Positions 17,672 through 26,447 of a stretch of DNA of 64,000 nt are shown one piece after another (position 1 is the first letter of the stretch; every line of letters begins with the position of its first letter). The stretch is from Spirochaeta cellobiosiphila DSM 17781 (GTDB lineage: Bacteria > Spirochaetota > Spirochaetia > DSM-17781), in contig NZ_KE384554.1 in the NCBI RefSeq assembly GCF_000426705.1, forward strand, positions 512,714 through 576,713. The letters are read 5' to 3'. Position numbers and translations under genes: made by a program. The notes below the pieces were generated by a model. The model was given only the letters and a program-made list of their open reading frames with translations. It made no database searches and was not told the origin of the DNA.

Positions 17672-18646
17672 TTAAACTTTCAGTAACGGATATATTATTT
17701 TTTCTATCAGTTCGATTCTATCTTTTGCTCTAGGCATAAAGCTCGAAGTTATTGCAATAACTATTTTTTTTTCTGGATGTATGAAAATAATATTTCCTCC
17801 GTCACCAATTGCTGCAAAGCAATTTTCTCCAAATCCCTTAAGAATCCACCATAAATAACCATATGGTTTATCTTCCCATCTGCTATGTTCTTTTGTACTT
17901 TCTTTAATCCATTCAGATGAAACGATCTGCTTATCCTTCCATTTTCCATCGTTTAAGTATAATTTTCCGACTTTTAACAGATCTAGAGTTGAGAGAGACA
18001 GACCCCATCCAGCGGTATTAGTTCCTTTGGGATCTACAACCCAACCCATAACCTTTTTATCTTTTAGAAATCCAATATGTTCTTCTTTATTATTTATCTT
18101 TTTATTTTGTGTTTTATTAATAGCTAGAGGACTAAAAAGGTTTTCATTAATAAATTCCACAAGAGGTTGACCAGTTGCATTAACCAGTATTCCCGATAAG
18201 ATCTGAAGTCCTACAGTTGTATATTTAAATTCTCCAATATTCCCTTTTCCTCCCAATAGATCAAGCGCAGCTGTTGTCCAGTCTTCACTTGAATATACTT
18301 TTGTATATGGTTCAGACTTGAATTTGTAAGGTGCCGTCATTGTCAATAAATTTCTTATTGTGATTTCTTGTATCGTTTTTTCTCCTCTTTTTAATTTATA
18401 CTCAGGGAAGAACTCTAAAACTTTTTGATCGATACTTTTGATGCCACCTTTATCAATTGCAATGCCAATTAAGATGGAAATAAGACTTTTTGTAACAGAT
18501 GCAATATGAAATGTATCAACATCACAATAATCATTATTATAATATTCAAACTCTATGTCGTTATTTTTATCAATAATTATTCCAGTTATATTATCATATT
18601 GAGTTTTAATGATATTTATTAATTTATCAATTTCTTCTTTATTCAC
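17672..18646 (-). CDS. Class C beta-lactamase-like serine hydrolase
   Basis: A 324-residue beta-lactamase/DD-peptidase fold protein without signal peptide. The SxxK motif is SVTK (Ser50-Lys53) in FHIASVTKSLISI, the Tyr motif is YTTVG (Tyr142), and the third motif is AIGDGGNIIF near residue 285, replacing KTG. Between them NTAGWGLSLSTLDLLKVGKL is a family hallmark. Proteins of this kind are usually esterases or peptidases rather than antibiotic resistance enzymes; a cytosolic location also argues against periplasmic lactamase activity. The gene is intact and alone in its cassette. Confidence 0.8.
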   Translation of the reverse strand: MNKEEIDKLINIIKTQYDNITGIIIDKNNDIEFEYYNNDYCDVDTFHIASVTKSLISILIGIAIDKGGIKSIDQKVLEFFPEYKLKRGEKTIQEITIRNLLTMTAPYKFKSEPYTKVYSSEDWTTAALDLLGGKGNIGEFKYTTVGLQILSGILVNATGQPLVEFINENLFSPLAINKTQNKKINNKEEHIGFLKDKKVMGWVVDPKGTNTAGWGLSLSTLDLLKVGKLYLNDGKWKDKQIVSSEWIKESTKEHSRWEDKPYGYLWWILKGFGENCFAAIGDGGNIIFIHPEKKIVIAITSSFMPRAKDRIELIEKIIYPLLKV

Positions 18647-18742
18647 GATATTCCTTCTAATGTTTTGATATGAAAAGGATAAATAATTGTTTTTTAACTG
18701 TAAAATTAATTTTTAAAATTTATCGCAATGATTACCTTTTGT

Positions 18743-18918
18743 GGGTATAATGACCATTTGAGCTGCAAAGCCGTGCTGGAGCGAAGCGAAAGTATGGCGT
18801 GTGTTTTTGCGTCGATGGAACTTAAATGACTTTTTTCATTGGTTTCCTTAAAACGCACACTCGCCTTCTCGCTCAAAAACCATGACACAGGCCTTGACTG
18901 CTCGAAATGATTGTTATC
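18743..18918 (-). other. attC: Long attC site
   Basis: Left GGTATAATGACCATTTGAGC, right GACTGCTCGAAATGATTGTTATC. At about 176 bp it is the largest site, with a long imperfect stem (GGCGTGTGTTTTTGCG against AAAACGCACACTCGCC) and the usual GGAGCGAAGCGAAAG motif. Confidence 0.75.
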
Positions 18919-19243
18919 CTGCCCTGTCTTAAATTATGTATTCAGTGAATATTTCTTTTCAATACTATTGGAAAAATCAACATTGTATTTTCTTCAACTC
19001 CATTGCACTTGTCATGTAGAAGTAAGCAGCTCATTTGTTTTCGCAAAAACCTTTTTTGGCTCAACCGAAAAAAGTACCTTCGCGGTTATACAGTCTTTGG
19101 CACAGTTTCTTACGCGTGCTCAAATTTTTCTTAAAATGGGCGTGCGAAACTTTTCTATTCCATTTTGGTACAGCATTAAGATTTTATTTCGAATAGTTTT
19201 TGATCGTATTCATAGGAATTCATTCTATTTTTTGGATATCTTC
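18919..19243. other. Spacer of the methyltransferase cassette
   Basis: About 325 bp between attC and the stop of the methyltransferase gene. An open frame on the plus strand runs through it, but it overlaps the methyltransferase tail and has no family character. I see no gene or repeat that can be supported. Confidence 0.4.
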
Positions 19244-19873
19244 TCAGCGACAGTTCGCAACAATTTCCCACGCCCATTTCCTTAATGAATAACGATCTAT
19301 ACTAATTTCTGCATGATGAAGTATTTCAAAATCGGAATTAAAAAAATCAAACACCAATTCTTCTGTGAAAAAACGTTTCTGCCGACCTTCATATTCAAAA
19401 AAGCCTGGCTCTATTTCAATTCCTTTGCCAGCGTCATGATTTATGTCGCCATTCGAATTTACTCGAGCTAAGAACAATCCATCTGACGATAAAACTCTTT
19501 TGATTTCTTTCAGGATTTCTTTTGTTTTTCTTTCTGAAAAATAATGCAGCGAAAGATCTGCAATGACAATTGAGAAGTGTTCATCGGGGAAAGGTAAGCC
19601 ATTTCTAATATCAACGATTTTTGAATCAACATTGGGATATTTTTCCTGAACGAGTTCAATTGCAATAGACGAATAATCTATCAATGATATAGCCCAGTTT
19701 TGTCTTTTGTAAAACGGAACTTTACCTGCAGCACCACAACCAATATCCAAAACTGAATTTGCTTTTTGATTGGAAAAATACTTTACAAATTTCTCAATCC
19801 AAAAATCTTGTGCAGAAGTACTGTCCTCTTTGTAATACTGATTCCAGCGATCTCGTTGTTCGTCTTTTTCCAT
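19244..19873 (-). CDS. Class I SAM-dependent methyltransferase
   Basis: The 209-residue protein has a Rossmann-type methyltransferase core: SAM-binding motif I SVLDIGCGAAGKVPF near residues 40-54, an acidic strand-2 end (SLIDYSS), motif II DIRNGLPFPDEHFSIVIADL near residues 88-107, and ILKEIKRVLSSDGLFLARVN, the usual post-motif. It is cytosolic and of the small-molecule type; the substrate is unknown. The gene is complete with ATG after AGGTAATTTGATAGATTTTTAAT, and alone in its cassette. Confidence 0.8.
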   Translation of the reverse strand: MEKDEQRDRWNQYYKEDSTSAQDFWIEKFVKYFSNQKANSVLDIGCGAAGKVPFYKRQNWAISLIDYSSIAIELVQEKYPNVDSKIVDIRNGLPFPDEHFSIVIADLSLHYFSERKTKEILKEIKRVLSSDGLFLARVNSNGDINHDAGKGIEIEPGFFEYEGRQKRFFTEELVFDFFNSDFEILHHAEISIDRYSLRKWAWEIVANCR

Positions 19874-19939
19874 ATTAAAAATCTATCAAATTACCTTTCA
19901 GGATGCAGGAGAAAGAAATAGTAGTTTGCAAAATTCGTC

Positions 19940-20003
19940 AACATAACGCCCCTATTTAATTGGGAGAGGCTTTTTCCGAGTCAATTAAAATGGCTTGTTA
20001 ACT
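19940..20003 (-). other. attC: attC site
   Basis: Short site: ACATAACGCCCCTATTTAATTG against CAATTAAAATGGCTTGTTAAC. It overlaps the stop of the VOC gene. Confidence 0.7.
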
Positions 20004-20713
20004 GATTTAGGTTGAAGCAAAACATCAAAAACTGAAACCGCGCTAAACTCCACGTCTTCTGTAACTTCAACCTCTAGCAATAAGGCAACGTCCTCAGTTT
20101 TTTCCCCGACGGACAAACTAATAGGCTCACCTAGCGCTTCCTGTGCCTTGCCTAACCAAGCTCTCGCCAAGTCTAGTTTCGTGCTTAATACTTTCGCTTG
20201 AGATATTGAATTAATGCCATTTTCTGAGCTATTTGGAACCATGAATGGGGCAAATTTTGATTCAGCACCCTTGTCATATTCAATAAAGCCTAATTCTATT
20301 TCAGTTCCGGGTATCTTAGAAGTAAGTGAAAACCGCCAAGGCAGTTTTTTCTGAAAAAGCTTAAAGAACCACTTAAACGAAGTTCGTTCAGGCTCACTTA
20401 TCGAAAACCCAGCAGCTTTTAACCGTTGATATACCTCATCTACAGGAAGAGTAGTCTTAAGAAAAATACAATAGCTCCCTCTATCACCATCGGCATGCCG
20501 TTTTGCCCAATTTGGTTGCCATTGATTTTCACTATGGAGAATATCTACAATTTCAAAATACTGATTACCGATCCAAATATTTGATATTTGAAAGCCTTTT
20601 GACTTTTTCCCCCACGATGGCTCATAAGGAATTCCAGCATCAACTAATATTTCCTTTAGACCATAAACCTGACTGGTATCATTAGCATGTATTACAACGT
20701 GGTCAAAATTCAA
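19985..20713 (-). CDS. VOC family protein
   Basis: I choose the TTG at 20713 as start. It has GGAGGA six bases upstream and gives LNFDHVVIHANDTSQV, the canonical first strand of a VOC domain with a metal-type histidine. The longer frame from 20800 would translate part of the attC. The product of about 243 residues continues with FEIVDIL, FLKTTLPVDEVYQRLKAAGF and ELGFIEYDKG; the C-terminal 80 residues are a poorly defined extra domain. It is probably a glyoxalase-type binding or metal enzyme with unknown substrate. Confidence 0.6.
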   Translation of the reverse strand: MNFDHVVIHANDTSQVYGLKEILVDAGIPYEPSWGKKSKGFQISNIWIGNQYFEIVDILHSENQWQPNWAKRHADGDRGSYCIFLKTTLPVDEVYQRLKAAGFSISEPERTSFKWFFKLFQKKLPWRFSLTSKIPGTEIELGFIEYDKGAESKFAPFMVPNSSENGINSISQAKVLSTKLDLARAWLGKAQEALGEPISLSVGEKTEDVALLLEVEVTEDVEFSAVSVFDVLLQPKSVNKPF

Positions 20714-20732
20714 TTTATTCCTCCGTATACAT

Positions 20733-20845
20733 TCAGTTAACGACCGCTTGAGCGGCGAGCCGTAATTGTCATGAAAAATGCCGAGCGCAGCGACCAGCAT
20801 TTTTCATGACAATAGGCGAGTCCGTCTCGATACGCATGTTATGTT
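20733..20845 (-). other. attC: attC site
   Basis: Left CAGTTAACGACCGCTTGAGC, right CGTCTCGATACGCATGTTATG, with a very strong inner stem (GTCATGAAAAATGC/GCATTTTTCATGAC). Confidence 0.85.
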
Positions 20846-21148
20846 GCTCACCGACATTACTCAGCCTCACTTATTTATATTCTACAAAGAATCCAATATT
20901 TGAATCAAGCGAAGAAGAGCCCAATACTAACCCAGGAGAGTTTTTCTTTTATGTTCGAAACGGAATAGAAGACGAAAACTGTTTTGTATGTTCGCCCAGA
21001 TAAATAAAGAACAAGCGAATCTGACTGGAAAGTGATTTTTCTAAAAGCTCACTGGCAAAAGCGGCAGCAACCAATCCCCATACGGCCCTGTCAGTTTAAT
21101 TCTTAGTACGAGAAATTTTACGTAATAGTTACCGGCGACTTTCAGTCA
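20846..21148. other. Small cassette without clear gene
   Basis: The body of this roughly 310-bp cassette has two weak candidates. On the plus strand, a frame ends at 21003 and reads NTNPGEFFFYVRNGIEDENC. On the minus strand, an interrupted frame contains AVWGLVAAAFASELLEKSL. Neither has a start with a ribosome binding site and neither is recognised. It may be a decayed or non-coding cassette. Confidence 0.3.
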
Positions 21149-21268
21149 ACATAACGACCATTTAACCTGCCGGATTGTGCCCGAAGGGATTGGCGGGCTA
21201 TTTTCATTTGAGCGAAGCGGACAAATAGCATGACAAAAAAACGGCCTGGTTCAAATGTTTGTTATGAA
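21149..21268 (-). other. attC: attC site
   Basis: Left ACATAACGACCATTTAACCTG, right GGTTCAAATGTTTGTTATGA; inner stem GGGCTATTT...AAATAGCATGAC, loop TTTGAGCGAAGCGGACA. Confidence 0.85.
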
Positions 21269-21269
21269 T

Positions 21270-21870
21270 CAAAATTATCATTCTCTTCAAAAGGTAATCT
21301 TAATAATTCAACTTTAAAATCAAGTCTTTTTATAGCCCTTATATTTTGTCATAAACTTATTTTACTAAAAAAAGGTAAAGTTTCAGAAGTTTTTCCGTTT
21401 TTTCAATTCCAATCCCATATATTGATAGAGATTCTATATTAAGTAAGTCACAGCCAAATTTATCTTTTACAGATTCATTAATCTTTTCTCGATATTCTTT
21501 AACTTCACATCAACACCCCTAATCTCATTTCCAGATAATATATTTAATGCAATCTTAATTCCAAAGCCCCATTCAATCTTGTTAGTATCAATTATACATA
21601 ATGAATAGCCATTAGTGAAAACAAAAATTCTATCAGAAGCTTTGACAAAAAATTAAAGAATTTGACACGTTAACAATATCATCCATATAAAGTAATTCTC
21701 TAACACGATCAAGCCAAGAAGCCTTATTTTCCTTGTTAGTTTTTAGATAACCTTTGATGTTGTCTTCTTCAGCTTCATCAATCAATTTTATTGGTTGATA
21801 TTCTTCTTCATTAATCATCTTAGAAACATTAATTACACTATCAATAGACTTATATTCTTTTTTAAATAAG
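21270..21870 (-). pseudogene. TIGR04141 (DUF6119) sporadic protein, broken
   Basis: The minus strand encodes parts of the sporadically distributed TIGR04141 family. An N-terminal stretch reads KASWLDRVRELLYMDDIVNV and SNSLIF. After a frameshift ASDRIFVFTNGYSLCIIDTN and KIEWGFGIKIALNILS, then GNEIRGVDVKLKNIEKR follow, matching the family's DRIFALTFGYGR...FGLKVVLNS...IRSVD region. Near the end it continues as YGIGIEKT-like sequence with more stops. The N-terminus is replaced by the end of an IS at about 21874, and the C-terminal half is missing. Family members often sit in defence-type islands; this copy is dead. Confidence 0.6.
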
Positions 21871-21873
21871 GCT

Positions 21874-23000
21874 TGCTGAAAAAGTTTCTCAAGCAGCCCT
21901 TCTCCTCTTAATCTTATATTCATCACATATCTCGGCCAACTCAGCTGAACAGATTTTATGCAGATTCATGACAAAAACGGAGAGTAATATCTCCGTTTCA
22001 CTCCTGTATCTGAGCTTTGATTTTATCAAACCCAGACCATATTTTCTTTTTGCCACGCCAATGCATCCTTCCACAGCGATACGATCTACATCATCCTGAT
22101 AGCGCTGCTTTCTTTCAGCCATAAGCTTCTCCCGATTTTCCTCGGTCTCAACTGGTGGACGGCCAGTGGTTTACCTGTCATGCGAATACACAGTTCCTTA
22201 CAGAATCTCCGGTTCTCACGGTTCTGATAAATCTTATCCGCATGGACCGATTCAGGATAATGCCCCTACCGTATCTTGTAATTCTTAACCTGTGATATCA
22301 GGTCTCCCGCTTCATTGAAGCTTTCCCAAGATAAACGGTCTATGAATGAGAAGCCTCGTTTCTCTCAAACATCTGCCGTTGCTGGCGGTACAGTTCCTTG
22401 ATTACTAAAAACTGACGTATAATTCGGTAAGGAAAAGCATTTGTAGAGATTCGTTCCAGCATCGTCTCTATGTGCTTTATATTTCGTCTCAGGTAATTCA
22501 ACTGCTCTTCCTGAGCGCTTTTCTCCTAACACCGTGACTCGGCCTCCTCTTCTTCGTATAAGCGATGAAATCACCATGGGCGCCACATAGCGGTAATCCC
22601 TGGGTTTATCGCCCTTACTCTCAGTATCCAAAGGAAAAAGGATATCGATTATCTTCTCTGAATTCTCACGGGCTTCGTTCAGCAATGACATGTCATTGGG
22701 ATAACGAATGTCTACTGGAAACAGGTCGTATCGACAATCAATTTCCCCTTTCTTTTTACCCCTTACTCTTCTGTAGTTTCTTTCGGATTTTCCGTTTTTT
22801 TTACTATCCTTTGGGACGATAAGTCCATTAATAGAAATAAAACTCTTTCTATCACTAGAACCGCCTGCAGGATAAAAGTCCTGTAGACAGTTGCGAAGTA
22901 ACGGAACTCCCGTAGAGAATGGCCCACGACAGGGGGCAACGTCCGAATCAAACAACAGGGAAAAATTATTGTATAATGGGCGGGGGAAGATGTGTGTTTG
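21874..23000 (-). pseudogene. IS5/IS1182-like transposase remnant
   Basis: Minus-strand frames give scattered transposase signatures. FPVDIRYPNDMSLLNEAREN then SEKIIDILFP is the usual (F/Y)P.DL.LLNEARE helix. RIAVEGCIGVAKRKYGLGLI then KSKLRYRSETEI, with LLSVFVMNLHKI, is the C-terminal glutamate region (R.xxEG..G..KR.YGL..I..KL). Many stops and frameshifts lie between. GAGAAACTTTTTCAGCAAGC at about 21876-21895 (minus strand) is the probable terminal repeat and interrupts the TIGR04141 gene. The element cannot be active. Confidence 0.7.
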
Positions 23001-23005
23001 AAAAA

Positions 23006-24190
23006 TCATTTCGATTCAGGCTTTATTCCGAACAGGAAAGATATCGGCTTTATTCTTTTTATAACTGTTTCAACCAAAAGGATTGAGAAAATAAATGAAG
23101 AAAGAAAAATAATCACGAATTTCAAGTACAGATTTAATTGCTGTTCTACCACAAAGTAACCGATGATTAGTACCACCGGAAGATGAATAAGGTAAAAAGG
23201 CATCAAGCCTGTTGACAGATGAGAAAGCAGGGAATTATTAAAATTCATTCTCTTTTTACAAATTCCAATAATGGAAAGGACAAAAGCATAAGCGGTTATA
23301 GCCCATAAGAAATGACCCGTAAAATCAAAAGGCGAGTAACCAGGATGATCAAAGATATCTGATCCTGTTTTTACAAGGTAAAAAAGTGTCAGAAGAAATG
23401 ATATAATCCCTGAGATCAGAAAAACATACCGGTATCTCTCAATTGCATCCGGTATTTCCTTTTTTGAGAAAAGGATAAATCCGATAACAAAGAATCCTCC
23501 CCAGTATAAAAATGCGGGCCATCCGCTATACGTAGAGTCGAGAGGTCGGAGTGTAGAAAGAATCAGAAATAGAGGAATTACCGGCAGGAAAAGCGAAAGC
23601 GGATTGTTAAACCTTTTTGTCAGATTATTAAGAAATTTACTTCCGTTTCCCTGAAAAAAACGGAAAAGAGGCAGAGAAAAAAGAGAGAACAAAAATAAGA
23701 AGGCAAGAAACCAGACATGATGGGCAAATTCTGCAAACATTGCGGAAGATAAAAGAATATTGGAGTTTTTAATTAGTGTGATCATATTATTCAGATGAAA
23801 AGGGATAAAATCGTTAAAAGCTCCTGAGAATTTTCTATAGTTTAGAGCTTCCACATAATCTTGCGGAAGGGCTAAAAGAAACAGTCCTGTACAAAAAGGG
23901 ATTAATAAGCGTTTGGCCCTTTCCCTTATATAGGGTTTATTTTCTCTCTTTTTTAGTGACAGGAATGAAGCGGCTCCGGCAATGAGAAAAAAGAGCGGCA
24001 TTATCCAAAAATTAAGATTAATAACAATAATCATAAACAGCTTATTTGTTTCTGCATTTTGAATCTGAAAAGGGATGTCATCAAAAATATGAGCTACATG
24101 AAGGATGAAAACTCCTGCCGCTGCCACTATTCTTATCCAATCCATATAATAATATCGTTGTTTTGTTTGTATTGATTCCATTCTAATCAA
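23006..24190 (-). CDS. Acyltransferase family 3 membrane protein
   Basis: A 394-residue integral membrane protein of the acyltransferase 3 family (OafA/NodX type). The N-terminal MDWIRIVAAAGVFILHVAH contains the family Arg and His in membrane helix 1. NLNFWIMPLFFLIAGAASFL and RERAKRLLIPFCTGLFLL follow, and about ten hydrophobic segments in all. Such proteins transfer acyl groups onto sugars or lipids at the membrane. The ATG for MESIQTKQ, three codons in, is equally possible. It is not flanked by attC, lies between two IS remnants and shares its orientation with the LuxR gene upstream. Confidence 0.8.
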   Translation of the reverse strand: MIRMESIQTKQRYYYMDWIRIVAAAGVFILHVAHIFDDIPFQIQNAETNKLFMIIVINLNFWIMPLFFLIAGAASFLSLKKRENKPYIRERAKRLLIPFCTGLFLLALPQDYVEALNYRKFSGAFNDFIPFHLNNMITLIKNSNILLSSAMFAEFAHHVWFLAFLFLFSLFSLPLFRFFQGNGSKFLNNLTKRFNNPLSLFLPVIPLFLILSTLRPLDSTYSGWPAFLYWGGFFVIGFILFSKKEIPDAIERYRYVFLISGIISFLLTLFYLVKTGSDIFDHPGYSPFDFTGHFLWAITAYAFVLSIIGICKKRMNFNNSLLSHLSTGLMPFYLIHLPVVLIIGYFVVEQQLNLYLKFVIIFLSSFIFSILLVETVIKRIKPISFLFGIKPESK

Positions 24191-24271
24191 CTCCTAAAAA
24201 TTTATGTCTATTATTGTGAAAAAATAAGGAGTAATCTCTATAGGACTTTAGTCTGAATTATAGTTTTGACG

Positions 24272-24289
24272 ATCAGTCTTTAGACTGAT
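24272..24289. terminator. Perfect hairpin over the stop of the LuxR gene
   Basis: ATCAGTCT-TT-AGACTGAT is a perfect 8-bp inverted repeat that includes the TAA stop. No clear T run follows on the minus strand, so termination is only a possibility. Confidence 0.35.
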
Positions 24290-25191
24290 TTGAAAGCCTG
24301 CATCAGTTCAAATCGTGTTTTTACATTCATTTTCTTGAAGATTGAGTAGATATGGGATTTGACAGTAGATAAAGAGATAAAGATTTTTTCACTAATCTGT
24401 TTATTGCTGTATCCCTTTAAAACAAGAAGAATAATTTCTTTTTCCCTTTCAGAAATTCCGTATTTCTCAAATTTGGTACTGTTTGCCGGGTCATTGCTCT
24501 CGTAAGAGAATCTGAAAGAGAGAAAAAGTCTGTAAACACAGTAAAGGAGAAGGAGGCTGATCAGTGTATAAACAAGCGGGGCGAATTTGAAATTTAATTT
24601 AAGAAAACTTAAGTCATCATTAATAATAAGAGGTGAGGATATTAAAAAACTAACAAAGACTTTTTTTGTTAATGAATATTCAAGCTGATTTAGAAATTCT
24701 GATAAAATTAGTTTTGATCGGTAAATATGGATTACCCCAATTATTAAAATAATAGGAATAAGGACAAAATAGAAGTAATCAGGAATAGAATTCTCAAGAG
24801 TTTCGGATTGACCGCTGTAGATATATATTTTAAGACTGACAAAAAAACACACTGCAGTAAAGAGTGAATAAATAAATACTGATCTCTTTCTACATCCTCT
24901 AAATAAAAAAAAGTGAGTGGAAATCAAAATAGCAAAAAGGAGAAAAAATCGAGAAAAAATCATCACGGGATTCCAGATAAGAGAAAGTGTCTCCCACAAT
25001 AAGGGAATATTAATGAGTATATACTTATGGATTATTTCTGCAAACATATCAAATGTGTATGCCAAATAAAACAAAAACGTAAGGAACAGACTTTTTTTCC
25101 TGGTCCATAGCGCAAGAGCTCCTGATGCCCCAATGGTAATAAGTCCGAATATAAGAGAAATAGCATAGGTAAACAAAATAAACTGCGACAT
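24280..25191 (-). CDS. Membrane LuxR-type transcriptional regulator
   Basis: A 303-residue protein. Residues about 1-225 form seven hydrophobic segments (7TM-like sensor), and the C-terminal 65 residues are a LuxR/GerE helix-turn-helix: GISEREKEIILLVLKGYSNK, ISEKIFISLSTVKSHIYSIF, KKMNVKTR. This layout is a one-component membrane-bound regulator. It is encoded about 90 bp upstream of the acyltransferase on the same strand, so it may control it; that link is inference. No signal receiver domain is present. Confidence 0.75.
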   Translation of the reverse strand: MSQFILFTYAISLIFGLITIGASGALALWTRKKSLFLTFLFYLAYTFDMFAEIIHKYILINIPLLWETLSLIWNPVMIFSRFFLLFAILISTHFFLFRGCRKRSVFIYSLFTAVCFFVSLKIYIYSGQSETLENSIPDYFYFVLIPIILIIGVIHIYRSKLILSEFLNQLEYSLTKKVFVSFLISSPLIINDDLSFLKLNFKFAPLVYTLISLLLLYCVYRLFLSFRFSYESNDPANSTKFEKYGISEREKEIILLVLKGYSNKQISEKIFISLSTVKSHIYSIFKKMNVKTRFELMQAFKSV

Positions 25192-25317
25192 TAAAATAAT
25201 ATTCCTTCCTCGGAAGTATATAATTTTAGATACTGATTTGTCATCAGAATAAATCCGCCTGTTTTAACCTTGTTAAGTTGGCATTGTAATCCCCCCATTA
25301 TTAACAGGAGTAATTTG

Positions 25318-25435
25318 TAGAATTATTTAAAACCATTCTAGGGGTAATGCCTCCCAAAGACAAATGAGGTCTTTCGTTATTGTATATCCACATCCATCTT
25401 GTCGCAAGTTCTTGTGCATGATAGCTAGATTTGAA
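25318..25435 (-). pseudogene. IS3-family transposase C-terminal fragment
   Basis: The minus strand encodes ATRWMWIYNNERPHLSLGG then ITPRMVLNN, the conserved end of IS3-type integrase-core transposases (YN..RPH..L.G.TP). Only about 35 residues remain. It abuts the right half of an attC at 25451-25478. Confidence 0.8.
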
Positions 25436-25450
25436 GATATTCAACTCTAG

Positions 25451-25478
25451 CGAATCAGGTTCAAGCAGTTGTTAGGTT
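25451..25478 (-). other. Half attC beside IS3 scar
   Basis: GCGAATCAGGTTCAAGCAGTTGTTAGGT is a normal attC right half; its left half has been replaced by the IS3 fragment. It served the SDR cassette. Confidence 0.6.
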
Positions 25479-25515
25479 GTTCTTATATATTTATCACAGT
25501 ATATGTTGGTTTTAA

Positions 25516-26322
25516 TTAATCATATATTGAAAATGGATTTTCCCTTACTATTTTATCAATTGCATAAGCGTCTTGACCTATCAAAACACGCCAATCACCT
25601 TTCTTTATTGCATTTATTATTACTATGGCAGCGTCTTCTGCAGAAACTGGAATATAGTCTTTAATTATACCATTAAATGAGTTTCGCCATGATTTTGGTG
25701 GTGATGGCATGCCAGTTTTTATATGCCCTGGTAAAACAAGCATTGCAGAAAGGTGTGGTGCATTAGCCTGAAAATCAACAATTAGGGATTCCGTAAATCC
25801 TCTGACTGCAAATTTGGCCGTTGAATAAGCACTGTGTGATTCTTTTTGACCTAAACTTGCCCACAGAGCATTTACGGAAGACGTATTGACCACAACACCC
25901 TGTTTTGACATTAAAAGCATTTTTAAGAAATATCTAGTACACAAATAGGTACCAACCCAAGAAACATTAAATGTTTTTTCCCATTCCTTTTGACTACTTT
26001 TTATAAACGAACGTCCGCCAACGATACCTGCATTGTTGAAAAGCAAATTTATTGAATTAGTGTTATGTTGTTTAGCGACTTCTTTAACCATAATTTCAAC
26101 TTCATCTTCTTTTGCTACGTCACATTTATGTCGTGTTATTTTTACATTTGGATTAATTTTTTTGGCTTCTGTAACAACATTTTCCAATTTAACTTCGTCA
26201 ACATCACAAACAGCCACGTGGGTGCCAATATTAACCAACTGGAATGTAATCTCTCGACCTATTCCTGATGCTCCACCTGTAACAACAGCGATACTATTTT
26301 CAAAGTCCGTAAAACTACTCAT
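25516..26322 (-). CDS. Short-chain dehydrogenase/reductase
   Basis: A 268-residue classical SDR. Visible are the cofactor motif TGGASGIG (residues 15-22), an acidic residue after strand 2 (VCDVDEV) favouring NAD(H), NNAG at 96-99, the catalytic Ser in NTSSV (148-149) and YSTAK (Tyr166, Lys170). It probably oxidises or reduces a small alcohol or ketone in the cytosol; the substrate cannot be deduced. The frame and length are normal. The attC of this cassette is reduced to half by an IS3 fragment, so the cassette is likely no longer mobile. Confidence 0.85.
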   Translation of the reverse strand: MSSFTDFENSIAVVTGGASGIGREITFQLVNIGTHVAVCDVDEVKLENVVTEAKKINPNVKITRHKCDVAKEDEVEIMVKEVAKQHNTNSINLLFNNAGIVGGRSFIKSSQKEWEKTFNVSWVGTYLCTRYFLKMLLMSKQGVVVNTSSVNALWASLGQKESHSAYSTAKFAVRGFTESLIVDFQANAPHLSAMLVLPGHIKTGMPSPPKSWRNSFNGIIKDYIPVSAEDAAIVIINAIKKGDWRVLIGQDAYAIDKIVRENPFSIYD

Positions 26323-26363
26323 TTTTTGTATTTTTCCTATTTGTGCTTTTTGATTTAAAAATC

Positions 26364-26447
26364 AACCTAACGCCTGGCTGTGCGGCTTGTAAAAGTGGAG
26401 GCGAAGCCGGAGCTTTTACAAGTCCGACAGCATCCACTTGTTAGCTC
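26364..26447 (-). other. attC: attC site
   Basis: Left ACCTAACGCCTGGCTGTGCGG, right CCGACAGCATCCACTTGTTAGCT, strong inner stem GCTTGTAAAAG/CTTTTACAAG(T), loop GAGGCGAAGCCGG. Confidence 0.9.

Noticed and set aside
17672..18646. Antibiotic-resistance beta-lactamase
   Set aside because: The fold and SxxK motif fit class C-like hydrolases, but there is no signal peptide and the KTG motif is replaced; resistance is not supported.
18911..19285. Plus-strand ORF of 124 codons
   Set aside because: It overlaps the methyltransferase gene in antisense, has no ribosome binding site, and starts inside the attC. Its composition (Phe/Ser rich) is that of an antisense shadow.
20714..20800. N-terminal extension of the VOC protein
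   Set aside because: These codons lie in the attC stem; the TTG at 20713 has a perfect GGAGGA and gives the conserved VOC start.
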